A DNA stretch of 64,000 bases from Hoeflea sp. (GCA_020637795.1 JACKJT010000002.1:930001-994000); one strand, 5' to 3'; shown: positions 18,400-27,672, numbered from the stretch's first letter. Program-made: numbers and translations. The notes: a model not told the origin generated them from the letters alone.

Positions 18400-19071
18400 A
18401 TGCGCATTTTGCTAGTCGAAGACGACCAACGGATCCGACAGGATATCACGACCGCGCTCGAGGCGGCGGGCTTCGTCGTCGACGCCGAAGCCAATGGCGA
18501 GGAAGGCTGGTATTTGGGCGACACCGAAACCTATGCCGCAGCCATTCTCGATCTAGGCCTGCCCGGCATGGACGGGCTGACTGTGCTCAAGCGCTGGCGC
18601 GCTGAAGGCCGTGACTTCCCGGTCTTGGTGCTGACCGCACGCGGCGCCTGGACCGAACGGGTCGAAGGCATCGACGCGGGCGCCGATGATTACCTGCCAA
18701 AGCCATTCCGCATGGAAGAGCTTGTCGCCCGCCTGCGCGCCATCATCCGCCGCTCCGGCGGCCAGGCCAACCCGGTCGTCATCGTCGGCGAGACCGAGCT
18801 CGATACGCGGCAGATGCGGCTGAGCGTCCGCGGCGTTCCCGTCAGCCTGTCGCCGCAGGAATACCGTCTCGTCGCCTATCTGATGCTGCACAAGGGCCGC
18901 GTGGTCCCCCAGCAGGAACTCTCCGAGCATCTGCAATCGGTCCATTTCGAGCGCGAATCCAATGCCGTCGAAGTGCTGGTCGGCCGGGTCAGGCGCAAGC
19001 TGCCTGTCGCGCTGATCGAGACGCGCCGCGGCTTCGGCTACATCGTCAACGAGCCGGACGGGTCGTCGTGA
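18400..19071 (+). CDS. OmpR-family response regulator (PmrA/QseB/PhoP-like)
   Basis: A 223-residue regulator. Receiver domain: acidic pair VEDD at 6-9, phospho-acceptor Asp51 (AAILDLGLPGMDG) and Lys101 (DYLPKPF). The C-terminal winged helix includes VSLSPQEYRLVAYLMLHKGRVVPQQELSEHL and VEVLVGRVRRKLPVALIETRRGFGYIV. ATG 18400 begins the receiver. It overlaps the kinase start (GTGA, 19068-19071). With the PepSY gene upstream and an eptA-like gene downstream it probably controls polymyxin-resistance type envelope changes. Confidence 0.93.
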   Translation: MRILLVEDDQRIRQDITTALEAAGFVVDAEANGEEGWYLGDTETYAAAILDLGLPGMDGLTVLKRWRAEGRDFPVLVLTARGAWTERVEGIDAGADDYLPKPFRMEELVARLRAIIRRSGGQANPVVIVGETELDTRQMRLSVRGVPVSLSPQEYRLVAYLMLHKGRVVPQQELSEHLQSVHFERESNAVEVLVGRVRRKLPVALIETRRGFGYIVNEPDGSS

Positions 19072-20477
19072 AGGCCGGCGCCTCCCTCAGGTTCAGGCTG
19101 TTTGCCTATGCCGCCATCGTGGTCGCTGCCGCCCTGCTGGTGACCGGCATCAGCCTGTCCGCGCTGTTCTCGCGCCACCTCGAGCGCCGTGTCGGCCAGG
19201 AACTCGACACCCATCTCAACCAGCTCACCGGCGGCTTGCGGCTTGATGCCGGCTCGGAACTCTCGCTCGGCCGCGAACCCGTCGACCCCCGGTTCCAGGC
19301 GGTGTTCGGCGGCCTGTACTGGCAGGTCGACGATGAAACCACCGGCAGGCAACTCAAGTCGCGTTCCCTGTGGGACACATATCTTGATATTCCCGGCGAC
19401 ATCCTGCACCCCGGCGACACCCATGTGCACGCCGCCGCCGGCCCGCAAGGCGCGACGGTCCTGGTGCACGAGACCCTGGTGCTTCTTACCGCTCCGGACG
19501 GAGATCACCGGCTGCGGGTCGCGGTCGCCATCGACCGCGCCGAAATCAGCGCGCTTGCGACCGGGTTTGCCAGGGATCTCGCCCCGGTGCTGGCCATTCT
19601 CGGCATCGTGCTGCTGCTCGGCTTTCTGCTGCAGATCGGCGAAGGCCTCAAACCGGTCTACCGGGTTCTTCAAGGCGTCAGCGCCATTCGGAGCGGCGCG
19701 GCAAGGCGGCTTCAGGCAGACCGGGTGCCGCAGGAAGTCGCCCCGCTTGTCGAGGAGGTCAATGCCCTGCTCGACGCCCAGGACCAGGCCATAAGCCGCG
19801 CCCGCGACCGCGCCGCCAACCTGGCTCACGGCCTGAAGACACCGCTGTCGGCGCTGGTTACCGACGTCGAACGGCTGCGCGCCAGGGGCGACACCGACAT
19901 CGCCGATGACATTTCCGAATTGACCGGACGCATGCAGCGGCATATTCAGCGGGAACTTGCCCGCGCCCGGTTGCGGCATGGCCGCAGCCAGGACAAGACC
20001 CCTTTGAAGCCGGTCGTGGACGGCATCCTGCGGGCGCTCAAGCGGACGCCGGAAGGAGAAAACCTCGAATTGAAATGCACGGTCCAGGCAGATCTGACTG
20101 TCCCCGTCGATCCCGATGATCTCAACGAGCTGATAGGAAACCTGGCGGAGAACGCCGTTCGGTTCGCCGCCACCCGCGTTCTCGTCGACGCGCTGACCTC
20201 GCCGGACGCGGTGGTGATCCGGATCGGCGACGACGGTCCCGGCCTCGACCCGGACAACATGGCCAGTGCCGTCGAGCCTGACCGGAGGCTGGACCAGTCC
20301 GGAACCGGCGCCGGCCTCGGCCTGACCATCTCGGGCGATATCGTCGAATCCTTTGGTGGCCGACTCGAGCTCGGCACATCGGCGCTCGGGGGGCTTGAGG
20401 CGCGGATCTCGATCCCGCTGATCTCTCCGGTCAAACCACGGCCCCGGCCGTTTGATCGTCGCGAAGACACACACTAG
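19068..20477 (+). CDS. sensor histidine kinase (PhoQ/PmrB-like)
   Basis: A 469-residue membrane kinase. TM1 is at ~12-34, a periplasmic sensor spans ~35-170, and TM2 is at ~172-191. HAMP-like and DHp regions follow, with phospho-acceptor His254 in NLAHGLKTPLSAL, the spelling typical of PhoQ-type kinases. The ATPase domain has an N-box GNLAENAVRFA, G1 DDGPGLD and G2 GTGAGLGLTI. The GTG start overlaps the regulator stop. The sensor has the acidic stretch VDDE; whether it binds cations or peptides is unknown. A long reverse open frame across this gene is a shadow. Confidence 0.92.
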   Translation: MKAGASLRFRLFAYAAIVVAAALLVTGISLSALFSRHLERRVGQELDTHLNQLTGGLRLDAGSELSLGREPVDPRFQAVFGGLYWQVDDETTGRQLKSRSLWDTYLDIPGDILHPGDTHVHAAAGPQGATVLVHETLVLLTAPDGDHRLRVAVAIDRAEISALATGFARDLAPVLAILGIVLLLGFLLQIGEGLKPVYRVLQGVSAIRSGAARRLQADRVPQEVAPLVEEVNALLDAQDQAISRARDRAANLAHGLKTPLSALVTDVERLRARGDTDIADDISELTGRMQRHIQRELARARLRHGRSQDKTPLKPVVDGILRALKRTPEGENLELKCTVQADLTVPVDPDDLNELIGNLAENAVRFAATRVLVDALTSPDAVVIRIGDDGPGLDPDNMASAVEPDRRLDQSGTGAGLGLTISGDIVESFGGRLELGTSALGGLEARISIPLISPVKPRPRPFDRREDTH

Positions 20478-20495
20478 TCCTGCAAGGAAGTCCCC

Positions 20496-22115
20496 GTGAA
20501 ACTGCCCCGCCCGTACATCGGAAGCGTAACGCTCAGCCTGCTGGTGGCCGCGTGGGTCATCTTCGTCGTCAACGATGCGTTCTGGTCCAGGACGATCGCG
20601 GCTTTTGGCGAGCATCGCCAGGCCTTCTTCGCGTTTGCAATCGGCATTTCCGCGCTTCTGACCGTCCTGTCGATCAGCGTGACGCTCAAATACATCGCCA
20701 AGCCCGTCTACATCGTCGCCATCTTCAGCGCCGCGGCAGCCGCCTGGTTCATGGAGAAATTCGGCGTCGTCATCGACATGGACATGATCCGCAACGCGGC
20801 CCAGACAACGCCGTCCGAGGCCGGACACCTGATGACATTGGCGTTTTTCCGGCATATGGCCCTGTATGCCCTGCTGCCATCGCTGCTGATTGCCATGGTC
20901 CGCATTCGCCATCGCACCTTCTTCGCCAAGCTGAAATGGAACACGGCGGTCACCGCGCCACTGCTGTTGCTCGCCGCTGTCATGACGCTCTGGCAATATC
21001 CCGCCATCGCCTCGACGCTGAGGAACAACCGCATCATCATCAAGACGCTCAACCCGGTCTCGCCGATCTTCAATGCGATCAAGTTTGCCGTCGCCGAAGA
21101 CCAGAACCGCAAGATCGTCGCGGCAACGCTTGACCCCGATGCAACGCCGGGCCCCCGGATTACCCGGGCCGACAAGCCGGTGGTCACCATCATCGTCGCC
21201 GGTGAAACCGCCCGCGCGCAGAATTTCTCGCTCGGCAGCTATCCGCGCAAGACCAACCCGGAGCTCGAGAAACGCGACATCGCCTATTTCGGGAACGCTT
21301 CCTCCTGCGGTACCGCCACCGCGACCTCGCTTCCGTGCATGTTCTCGCTCCTGCCCCGGTCAGGCTACTCGCACGAGGGTGGACTGGCGCAGGAGAACGT
21401 TCTCGACGTCCTCAAGCACGCCGGCAACGATGTGACCTGGTGGGAAAACAACACCGGCGACAAGGGCGTGGCGGCCAGGATCACGACCCGTAACTTCTCC
21501 TCAGAGAATGACCCCCGTTTCTGCGTCAGGAACGAATGCCGAGATCAGGTCATGGTCGAGGCGCTCGGCCCCTGGCTGGACGCTGTTGAGGGCAACGCCA
21601 CCCTGGTTCTGCACCAGCTGGGCAGTCACGGTCCGGCCTACTACGCGCGCTATTCGGAAGAAGAGAGACTGTTCCGGCCCGATTGCCGGACGGCCGAATT
21701 CGCCGCCTGCTCCAGCGAGGAAATCGTCAACGCCTATGACAACACCATCGTCGCCACCGACCGGATGCTGGCCCAGGTCATTGATCTCCTGGCCGCCCGC
21801 TCCGACCGGCTCGCCTCTGCCATGATCTACATGTCGGACCATGGCGAGTCGCTGGGCGAAAAGGGCCTCTATCTGCACGGCATGCCCTACATGTTCGCCC
21901 CCTCGGAACAGACCCGCATACCCTTCGTGATGTGGCTTTCCGACAGCTATTCCCAGCTGTTCGGCGTGACCACCGGCTGTCTCGAACGCCAGGCCGCCGA
22001 GCCGGTCTCCCACGACAACCTGTTTCACACCGTGCTGGGGCTGATGGATGTGAACGCGAGCCATTACGACCCGGCGCTCGACGTCACCGGCAATTGCCGG
22101 ACGCCATCAAGCTGA
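20496..22115 (+). CDS. eptA: lipid A phosphoethanolamine transferase, EptA-like
   Basis: A 539-residue inner-membrane enzyme. Five N-terminal membrane segments (~1-190, DUF1705) are followed by a periplasmic sulfatase-fold domain. Active-site motifs are present: VAGETARAQNFSLGSYPRKTNPEL, the nucleophile threonine region SSCGTATATSLPCMFS and the metal site MSDHGESLGEKGLYLHGMPY. Several Cys pairs typical of EptA/MCR are visible. It adds phosphoethanolamine to lipid A or core sugars and lowers polymyxin binding. GTG 20496 follows AAGGAAG and is 18 bases after the kinase stop, so it should be in the same operon. Confidence 0.9.
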   Translation: MKLPRPYIGSVTLSLLVAAWVIFVVNDAFWSRTIAAFGEHRQAFFAFAIGISALLTVLSISVTLKYIAKPVYIVAIFSAAAAAWFMEKFGVVIDMDMIRNAAQTTPSEAGHLMTLAFFRHMALYALLPSLLIAMVRIRHRTFFAKLKWNTAVTAPLLLLAAVMTLWQYPAIASTLRNNRIIIKTLNPVSPIFNAIKFAVAEDQNRKIVAATLDPDATPGPRITRADKPVVTIIVAGETARAQNFSLGSYPRKTNPELEKRDIAYFGNASSCGTATATSLPCMFSLLPRSGYSHEGGLAQENVLDVLKHAGNDVTWWENNTGDKGVAARITTRNFSSENDPRFCVRNECRDQVMVEALGPWLDAVEGNATLVLHQLGSHGPAYYARYSEEERLFRPDCRTAEFAACSSEEIVNAYDNTIVATDRMLAQVIDLLAARSDRLASAMIYMSDHGESLGEKGLYLHGMPYMFAPSEQTRIPFVMWLSDSYSQLFGVTTGCLERQAAEPVSHDNLFHTVLGLMDVNASHYDPALDVTGNCRTPSS

Positions 22116-22136
22116 GCCGAAGCTGAACGCCAGACC

Positions 22137-23273
22137 CTAGTCCAGCGTGCGCCGGAAGCGCATCAGCGCCAGCAGCATGTAGACCGCGACGAAGACCATG
22201 AGCGCGGCAAGCGGCGTCGCCACCCCCTGCAGATCCGCGCCCTTGAGCATGACCGCGCGAATGATCCTCAGGAAATGCGTCAGCGGGAAGATCTCGCCAA
22301 GCGTCTGCGCCCAGGCCGGCATGCCGCGAAACGGGAACATGAATCCCGACAGCAACAGCGACGGCAGGAAGAAGAAGAAGGTGAGCTGCATCGCCTGCAT
22401 CTGGGTCCGCGCCAGGGTGGAAAACGCGTAGCCCAAGAGCACCAGCGCCAGCACGAAGATCAGGATGCTGATCAACAGCAGCCAGAGCGAGCCGACGAAC
22501 GGCACGCCGAACAGCGATTTGGCCGCCACCAGCACGACCACCACCTGCACCCCGCCGACCACCAGGAACGGCAGCACCTTGCCGAGCATGATTTCGAGCG
22601 GGCTTGCCGGCATGGCGAGCAGGTTTTCCATCGTGCCGCGCTCGGTCTCCCGCGTCAGCGCCATTGAGGTCATCATCACCATGGTCAGCTGCAGGATCAC
22701 CCCCAACAGGCCCGGGACGATGTTGTACTGGGTGATGCCTTCGGGATTGTAGAGCTGGTGAACCACGACTTTCAGCGCCGCCGTCGATTGCCGGGCGGCC
22801 AGCGCCTCGGCCGATTGCTCGCGCAAGAGCGCCTGTGCCGCAACGGTTCCGAGCGTCGAGATCGCGCCGGAGGCCACCGACGGATCGGTCGCATCGGCCT
22901 CGATCAGGATCTGCGGATTGTCGCCGCGCTCCACCCGGCGCGCGAAATCCGACGGCACCGTGACGACAAAGGAAACCACACCCGACTGGATCAGCCGGTC
23001 GGCCTCCTCGGCGCTCGCGACCACGTGATCGAACCGGTAGTAGCCGGTGTTCTCCATCGCCGACACCATGGCGCGGGTGTAGTGGTCCTGGCTGGTGGTC
23101 ACCAGCGCCGCCGGCAACCCCTTGGGATCATTGTTGATGGCGAAGCCGAACAGCACCAGCTGCATCAGCGGTACGCCGAGCATCATCGCGAATGTGATCC
23201 GGTCGCGCCGCATCTGGATGGCTTCCTTGGCGATGATCGCCATCAGCCGGCGGAACGAGAACAGCGTATTCAT
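22137..23273 (-). CDS. ABC-2 type transporter permease (YbhS/YbhR-like)
   Basis: A 378-residue permease of the ABC2_membrane_3 group. One membrane segment near residues 25-45 (FAMMLGVPLMQLVLFGFAIN) is followed by a ~130-residue periplasmic loop and five C-terminal segments (from VPGLLGVILQLTMVMMTS to FVAVYMLLALMRF). Motif ETERGTMENLLAMPASPLEIMLGKVLPF is characteristic. Its ATG overlaps the ATPase stop (ATGA). The E. coli homologous locus has two permeases (YbhS, YbhR); only one is present here, so it would have to act as a homodimer. Confidence 0.9.
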   Translation of the reverse strand: MNTLFSFRRLMAIIAKEAIQMRRDRITFAMMLGVPLMQLVLFGFAINNDPKGLPAALVTTSQDHYTRAMVSAMENTGYYRFDHVVASAEEADRLIQSGVVSFVVTVPSDFARRVERGDNPQILIEADATDPSVASGAISTLGTVAAQALLREQSAEALAARQSTAALKVVVHQLYNPEGITQYNIVPGLLGVILQLTMVMMTSMALTRETERGTMENLLAMPASPLEIMLGKVLPFLVVGGVQVVVVLVAAKSLFGVPFVGSLWLLLISILIFVLALVLLGYAFSTLARTQMQAMQLTFFFFLPSLLLSGFMFPFRGMPAWAQTLGEIFPLTHFLRIIRAVMLKGADLQGVATPLAALMVFVAVYMLLALMRFRRTLD

Positions 23274-24187
23274 GCCATGTTGTCCGTCGATTTGCCCATG
23301 AACTGGATGAACACATCCTCCAGACTGGTGGCGCCCTCGCGGTAGGCCACCCCGGTTGTCTCGGCCACCTTTGCGATCGCCGCCGCGAGCGCCGCCCTGT
23401 CCTGTCCCACCACATGCAGCGTCAGCCCGAACGGCGCCACCTGGTCGACGCCCTCCATGCCCTGCAGCATCCTTGCCGCCTCGGTGATCCGGCCGCCCTC
23501 GACCACGAAGGTGGTGAGCGCCGCATCGCGGATGACCTCAGGCACGGTGCCGCTGGCGAGAAGCTTGCCGTAGGAGATGTAGTGAATCCGGTGGCAGCGT
23601 TCCGCCTCGTCCATGTAGTGCGTCGATACCAGCACGGTCAGCCCGGCGCTGGCGCGCATGTGGATCTCGTCCCAGAACTCTCGCCGTGCCTTCGGGTCGA
23701 CGCCTGCGGTCGGCTCGTCGAGCAGCAGCAGCTTCGGCTTGTGCATGATGCAGGCCGCAAGCGCCAGCCGCTGTTTCCAGCCACCCGAAAGCGTACCCGC
23801 CAGTTGCCTGCGCCGCGAGAACAGCCCGAGATCCTCCAGCGTGTCGCGCACCACGGCCGATACCGGATCAAGATCATAGAGCCGGGCCACGAAGGTCAGG
23901 TTTTCCTCGATCGACAGGTCCTCGTAAAACGAGAACCTCTGCGTCATGTAGCCGACTTCGCGCTTGATCCGCTGCCCGTCGGTGCGGATGTCGTTGCCAA
24001 GCACCCGCCCCTCGCCTTCATCGGGCGTCAGCAGCCCGCACATGACGCGGATCGTGGTGGTCTTGCCCGATCCGTTCGGCCCCAGGAATCCCGCGATCTC
24101 GCCCTCGGCCACCGACATCGAGACGTGATCGACGACAGTCTTGTCGCCGAAGCGCTTGACCAGCCCGCTAACCTCGATGGCGTTCAC
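23270..24187 (-). CDS. ABC transporter ATP-binding protein (YbhF-like, single domain)
   Basis: A 305-residue ATPase. Walker A is GPNGSGKTTT, the signature is LSGGWKQRLALA, Walker B is LLLLDEPTAGVD and the switch is VSTHYMDEAERC. The start is the GTG at 24187, overlapping the HlyD stop (GTGA); the open frame extends upstream but that part overlaps the HlyD gene. E. coli YbhF carries two ATPase domains; this one has a single domain, which pairs with the single permease. Part of a regulator-HlyD-ATPase-permease operon on the minus strand. Confidence 0.92.
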   Translation of the reverse strand: MNAIEVSGLVKRFGDKTVVDHVSMSVAEGEIAGFLGPNGSGKTTTIRVMCGLLTPDEGEGRVLGNDIRTDGQRIKREVGYMTQRFSFYEDLSIEENLTFVARLYDLDPVSAVVRDTLEDLGLFSRRRQLAGTLSGGWKQRLALAACIMHKPKLLLLDEPTAGVDPKARREFWDEIHMRASAGLTVLVSTHYMDEAERCHRIHYISYGKLLASGTVPEVIRDAALTTFVVEGGRITEAARMLQGMEGVDQVAPFGLTLHVVGQDRAALAAAIAKVAETTGVAYREGATSLEDVFIQFMGKSTDNMA

Positions 24188-25140
24188 TGTCCGCTCCCTG
24201 CAAGGTCGACATCGACGATCTGTCCCGGTGTCAGGCCCCAGGCATCGTCGTCGGGGCGCGCTTCGACCAGGTAGACCAGCTTCTGGCGGTTCTCGAGCGA
24301 GTAGATCACCGGCGGGGTGAACTCCGGATCGGGTGAGATGTAGCTGACGGTCGCCCGCATCCCCTCGCCGCAGCCGTCGCAGCGCACCACCAGGCTCGTG
24401 CCCACCCGGATCGAGGAAAGCGCCGTCTCCGGCACGTAGACCCTGAGCTTGAGCGCCCCGTCGGGCAGCACCGAGAGCACCGGCGCCTGCGGACCGGCCA
24501 CTTCGCCGGCGTTGCGGATGATGTCGGAGACCACACCTGGCTGCGGGATCGACAGCACCCGTTTGGAAAGCCGCCACTCGGCGGATTCGAGGACCGCGCC
24601 GGCCTGGTCGACCGCGGCCTGCGCGGCCTTGATCTCGTTTTCGCGCGCCGGAAGCCTGGCGACCGCCAGGTTGGCTTCAAGCTCGCTGACCTTGGCGCGG
24701 TTGAGTTCGACCGCGGTGGAGGCGGAATCATAGGCGGCCTGGGTGGAGATACCCTGTTTGAGCAGATCCGCCTGGCGCTGCAGCACGCGCTCTGCTTCCG
24801 CTTCCTGTGCCTTGGCCGAACTCAGCGAGGCCGAGATGCTGGCGATCTCTTCGGGACGCCGCCCCTCCTGCAGGTTGGCCAGTTGCCTCTCTGCCTGCGC
24901 CAGCCCGGCAGCCGCCTGCGCCACGGCGATCTCGGCATCGCGCCGCTCCAGCCGGGCCAGAGGCTCGCCCGCCGTGACCCTGTCGCCGCGCCGGACGGTC
25001 AGGTCGACCACCTGCGCTGTCTCGATCGGGGCGACCAGCACATATTCGCCCTCGACATATCCGACAGCCAGCGGACCGGCGCCGGTGCAAGTCCAGATCA
25101 GGCTGGCAATGACGGGTACGGCGCAAATGAGGGACATCAT
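24184..25140 (-). CDS. HlyD family periplasmic adaptor (YbhG-like)
   Basis: A 318-residue membrane-fusion protein: N-terminal signal/anchor (MMSLICAVPVIASLIWTC), biotinyl-lipoyl half (VVDLTVRRGDRVTAGEPLARLERRDAEI), a helical hairpin rich in Ala/Glu (~75-180), then a second lipoyl half and beta-barrel (SIPQPGVVSDIIRNAGEVAGPQAPVLSVLPDG). It links the inner-membrane ABC pump to an outer-membrane channel. ATG 25140 overlaps the TetR stop (ATGA), so translation is coupled to the repressor. No TolC-like gene is in the window. Confidence 0.9.
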   Translation of the reverse strand: MMSLICAVPVIASLIWTCTGAGPLAVGYVEGEYVLVAPIETAQVVDLTVRRGDRVTAGEPLARLERRDAEIAVAQAAAGLAQAERQLANLQEGRRPEEIASISASLSSAKAQEAEAERVLQRQADLLKQGISTQAAYDSASTAVELNRAKVSELEANLAVARLPARENEIKAAQAAVDQAGAVLESAEWRLSKRVLSIPQPGVVSDIIRNAGEVAGPQAPVLSVLPDGALKLRVYVPETALSSIRVGTSLVVRCDGCGEGMRATVSYISPDPEFTPPVIYSLENRQKLVYLVEARPDDDAWGLTPGQIVDVDLAGSGQ

Positions 25141-25847
25141 CGGTCTTGTTTCCTGTTGCTTTCGACAAACGCGCGTATGTTGGCCAGGATCACCGCCTTG
25201 ATGGCGCCGACCTCGTCCGGCCCGACGGTTTTCCACTCCATCCGCCTTGCGACGATGGCATGCCCGATGCGGAAATAGACGACCTGACCCGCAATGCTGA
25301 AGGTGCCAATGCGGATCAGGTCACTTTCCGGATCCTGGCCGGTGGCCAGCCCCAGAAGCACGCAAAGGCTGCGATGCACCGGCAGGATGAAGTCGGTATA
25401 GACCCTGTCGAAGACCGCGCCGGGTGCGCCCAGTTCGCGCACCATGAAGCCGGCAATGTCGCGCGCTTCGACCTGCACGAGCATGAAATCGGTCACCCCC
25501 ATGAGGACGCGCTCGAAGGCTTCCTGCGCTTTTCCCGGATCGCCTTTCGGATCGATCGCCCCGAGTGCCGGACCGACGACAGACTGGATCCGGCTGCCCA
25601 CCATTTCCGCGCAGGCCAGCCGCAAGCCCTCCTTGCCACCGAAATGGTAGGCGATGGAGGCGATATTGGCGTCCGCCGCCGCCGCGATCTCCCGCGTCGA
25701 GGTGGCTTCGAACCCTTTCGTCCCGAACAGCCGGATACCGGCCATCAGCAGCGCGGCACGGGTCTGGTCTCCGGCTTTCCCGGTGTTGGGCGAAGGTTTG
25801 GTGGCTTGAGACACGGCATTCTCCACCGGTTGCTTTGGCTGGATCAT
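25137..25847 (-). CDS. TetR/AcrR repressor with CerR/CecR-type C-terminus
   Basis: A 236-residue TetR-family repressor. The helix-turn-helix reads GTKGFEATSTREIAAAADANIASIAYHFGGKEGL. The C-terminal half matches the CecR (YbiH, DUF1956) kind, with DIAGFMVRELGAPGAVFDRVYTDFILPVHR. Gene order CecR-HlyD-ATPase-permease mirrors E. coli cecR-ybhGFSR, which affects sensitivity to cefoperazone and chloramphenicol. A perfect 16-bp palindrome sits 19 bases upstream of its start and is the probable operator. Confidence 0.9.
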   Translation of the reverse strand: MIQPKQPVENAVSQATKPSPNTGKAGDQTRAALLMAGIRLFGTKGFEATSTREIAAAADANIASIAYHFGGKEGLRLACAEMVGSRIQSVVGPALGAIDPKGDPGKAQEAFERVLMGVTDFMLVQVEARDIAGFMVRELGAPGAVFDRVYTDFILPVHRSLCVLLGLATGQDPESDLIRIGTFSIAGQVVYFRIGHAIVARRMEWKTVGPDEVGAIKAVILANIRAFVESNRKQDR

Positions 25848-25865
25848 AGCGTCGCCTGAAAATTA

Positions 25866-25881
25866 AATCAATCGATTGATT
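25866..25881. promoter_or_regulatory. TetR (CecR-like) operator palindrome
   Basis: AATCAATCGATTGATT is a perfect 16-bp palindrome in an AT-rich stretch immediately upstream of the CecR-like gene. Its position and symmetry fit autoregulation by the TetR product and control of the whole efflux operon. Confidence 0.75.
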
Positions 25882-25972
25882 AATTAAAATTCCGAACCGC
25901 CATTCTCCCCTGCCCTCCATCAAGGCAGAGGCGGATCGATCCGGTTTCAAGGATGCTGTCGGTCCGAACGCG

Positions 25973-26737
25973 CTACGGCCGGATTTTCCGCATCATCAAC
26001 CAGCTGTAGAGGCGCGGCGAAAGCCGGTTGATACGCCAGCCGAGGCTCGCCACCCGGCCGACGGGAATGAAGTCTTTCCCGTGCCGCCAGCCATCGAGGA
26101 TGATCCGGGCGGCCTGGTCCGGGCTCATCTCGTCGAAGCCGTCCGTTGCCGCCCCCGGCCTGCCGATCCCGTCCGCCGAGGCATCGAGCCGCCCGGGATT
26201 GGTGGCGACGAAGGAAGGCGCCGCGATCACCACCCTGACCCCGTGTTGCGCCTCTTCCGAGGCGAGCGACGAGAAGAAGCCGTTGAGCGCATGCTTGCTC
26301 GCCGCATAGGCGGTCCGCTTGTAGAGCGGTGCGAAGCCCGCCACCGAGGACACCGCCAGATGCGTTCCCCGACCCGCCCGCACCGCCTTGAGCAGGCCGG
26401 CAGCCATCCGCACCGATCCGAAATAGTTGATCTCCATCACCAGCTTTTGCGAGGCAAGCGTCGTCTCGTCAAACAACCCGATCTGGGTGACGCCGGCATT
26501 GTGGATGACCAGATCGATCGCCGGATGCCGTTGCGAGATCCCGGCGCAGGCTGAAGCCACCGCGGCCTCGTCGGTCAGGTCGCAGGCAACCTGCTCGACC
26601 CGGTCGTTTGCAGCCAGCGCCGCAAGGGCGCCGGGCAGATCGATCAGCACCACGCGCCAGCCTTCTTCCAGAAGCTGGCGCATGAACGCCTGCCCCAGCC
26701 CGCCGGCGCCTCCGGTGATCACGGCGACGCGGCTCAC
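25973..26737 (-). CDS. short-chain dehydrogenase/reductase
   Basis: A 254-residue classical SDR. Cofactor motif is ITGGAGGLGQAF, then HNAGVTQIG, the catalytic Ser in AVSSVAGF, and YAASKHAL (Tyr-x3-Lys). The C-terminal tail LYSWLMMRKIRP is basic and hydrophobic, as in membrane-associated SDRs. The start is GTG 26737, overlapping the epimerase stop (GTGA). It is the last gene of a four-gene coupled operon with a flavin monooxygenase, an SBF symporter and an epimerase. The substrate is probably a lipophilic alcohol/ketone (inference). Confidence 0.9.
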   Translation of the reverse strand: MSRVAVITGGAGGLGQAFMRQLLEEGWRVVLIDLPGALAALAANDRVEQVACDLTDEAAVASACAGISQRHPAIDLVIHNAGVTQIGLFDETTLASQKLVMEINYFGSVRMAAGLLKAVRAGRGTHLAVSSVAGFAPLYKRTAYAASKHALNGFFSSLASEEAQHGVRVVIAAPSFVATNPGRLDASADGIGRPGAATDGFDEMSPDQAARIILDGWRHGKDFIPVGRVASLGWRINRLSPRLYSWLMMRKIRP

Positions 26738-27672
26738 AGTCCCGCCGCCTTCCGCCACAGCTCGAATGTCTGGGCGCTGCTGAGCTCCGGCGTATAGCCG
26801 AACTCGGTTTTCAGCGCCGTATTGTCGAGCACCGGACGGTATTGCAGGAACCGGACCTGCTCAGGCCCGTAGCGCGAAACACCGAGTGGCCGCGCAATCC
26901 CGAGCGCCGCCTTCAGCACCCAGGCCGGCAGCGCCATCACCGGCTTGCCGAGCGCTTTCGCAAGGTCATGCACCGACAGCGCCCCGTCGCCGCAGACATT
27001 GAAGATGCCCGCCGGTCCCTCGCCCGTCGCACGCAGCAGGATGCGCGCCAGGTCCCGCGTCCAGATAAACACGAACGGGCTGTCCGATCCCTTGACCGCG
27101 ATCAGCTTCGGCCGGTGAAACAGCTCGGTGATCTGGTTTTCGAGCCCGGCGCCGAGCACCGTGCCGACCCTGAGCACCACCTGCTCGAGACCGGGATGCG
27201 AGGCGCGCGCCACGGCCAGCATCTCCTCTACTTGCCGCTTGTGGTCCGAATAGGGAAACTCGGGGTTGCCCCGGACCGGATCGCTTTCACGAAGCGGCAC
27301 CGGATTGTCCGCATGATAGCCATAGGCGGCGCCCGACGAGGTTACCAGCAGGCGCCTGACACCGTGATTGATGGCGGCATCCAGCACGTTGCGCGTGCCG
27401 TTGACGTCGACGTCATGGGCGAACTCCCGGGTCATGCCGCGCGACGGCGAAACGATCGAGGCCAGATGCACGATCACGTCCGGCTTGAAGCCCTTGATGA
27501 CGCGCTCCGCATCACCCCCGCGCACATCCAGTTTCATGAAGCCGACACCATCGGGCATGTCCTCATGCCTGCGAATGTCGGTAGCCAGCGTCTCGACACC
27601 GGCTGCCGCCAGTTCCTGGATGAGCACCTGCCCGACTGCGCCGGAAGCTCCCGTGACCAGTACGCGTTTCAT
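26734..27672 (-). CDS. NAD-dependent epimerase/dehydratase (extended SDR)
   Basis: A 312-residue extended SDR. N-terminal VLVTGASGAVGQVLIQEL binds NAD(P). The catalytic region includes VTSSGAAYGYHADNP and YSDHKRQVEEM (Tyr-x3-Lys). 3-beta-hydroxysteroid dehydrogenase and dihydroflavonol reductase relatives share this layout, so it need not be a sugar epimerase. ATG 27672 overlaps the SBF stop (ATGA). Membership in the monooxygenase operon suggests oxidation/reduction of a cyclic or lipophilic compound. Confidence 0.88.
   Translation of the reverse strand: MKRVLVTGASGAVGQVLIQELAAAGVETLATDIRRHEDMPDGVGFMKLDVRGGDAERVIKGFKPDVIVHLASIVSPSRGMTREFAHDVDVNGTRNVLDAAINHGVRRLLVTSSGAAYGYHADNPVPLRESDPVRGNPEFPYSDHKRQVEEMLAVARASHPGLEQVVLRVGTVLGAGLENQITELFHRPKLIAVKGSDSPFVFIWTRDLARILLRATGEGPAGIFNVCGDGALSVHDLAKALGKPVMALPAWVLKAALGIARPLGVSRYGPEQVRFLQYRPVLDNTALKTEFGYTPELSSAQTFELWRKAAGL

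Noticed and set aside
19038..20996. 652-residue open frame opposite the histidine kinase and eptA start
   Set aside because: Shadow frame; the plus strand has intact kinase and EptA motifs with coupled starts.
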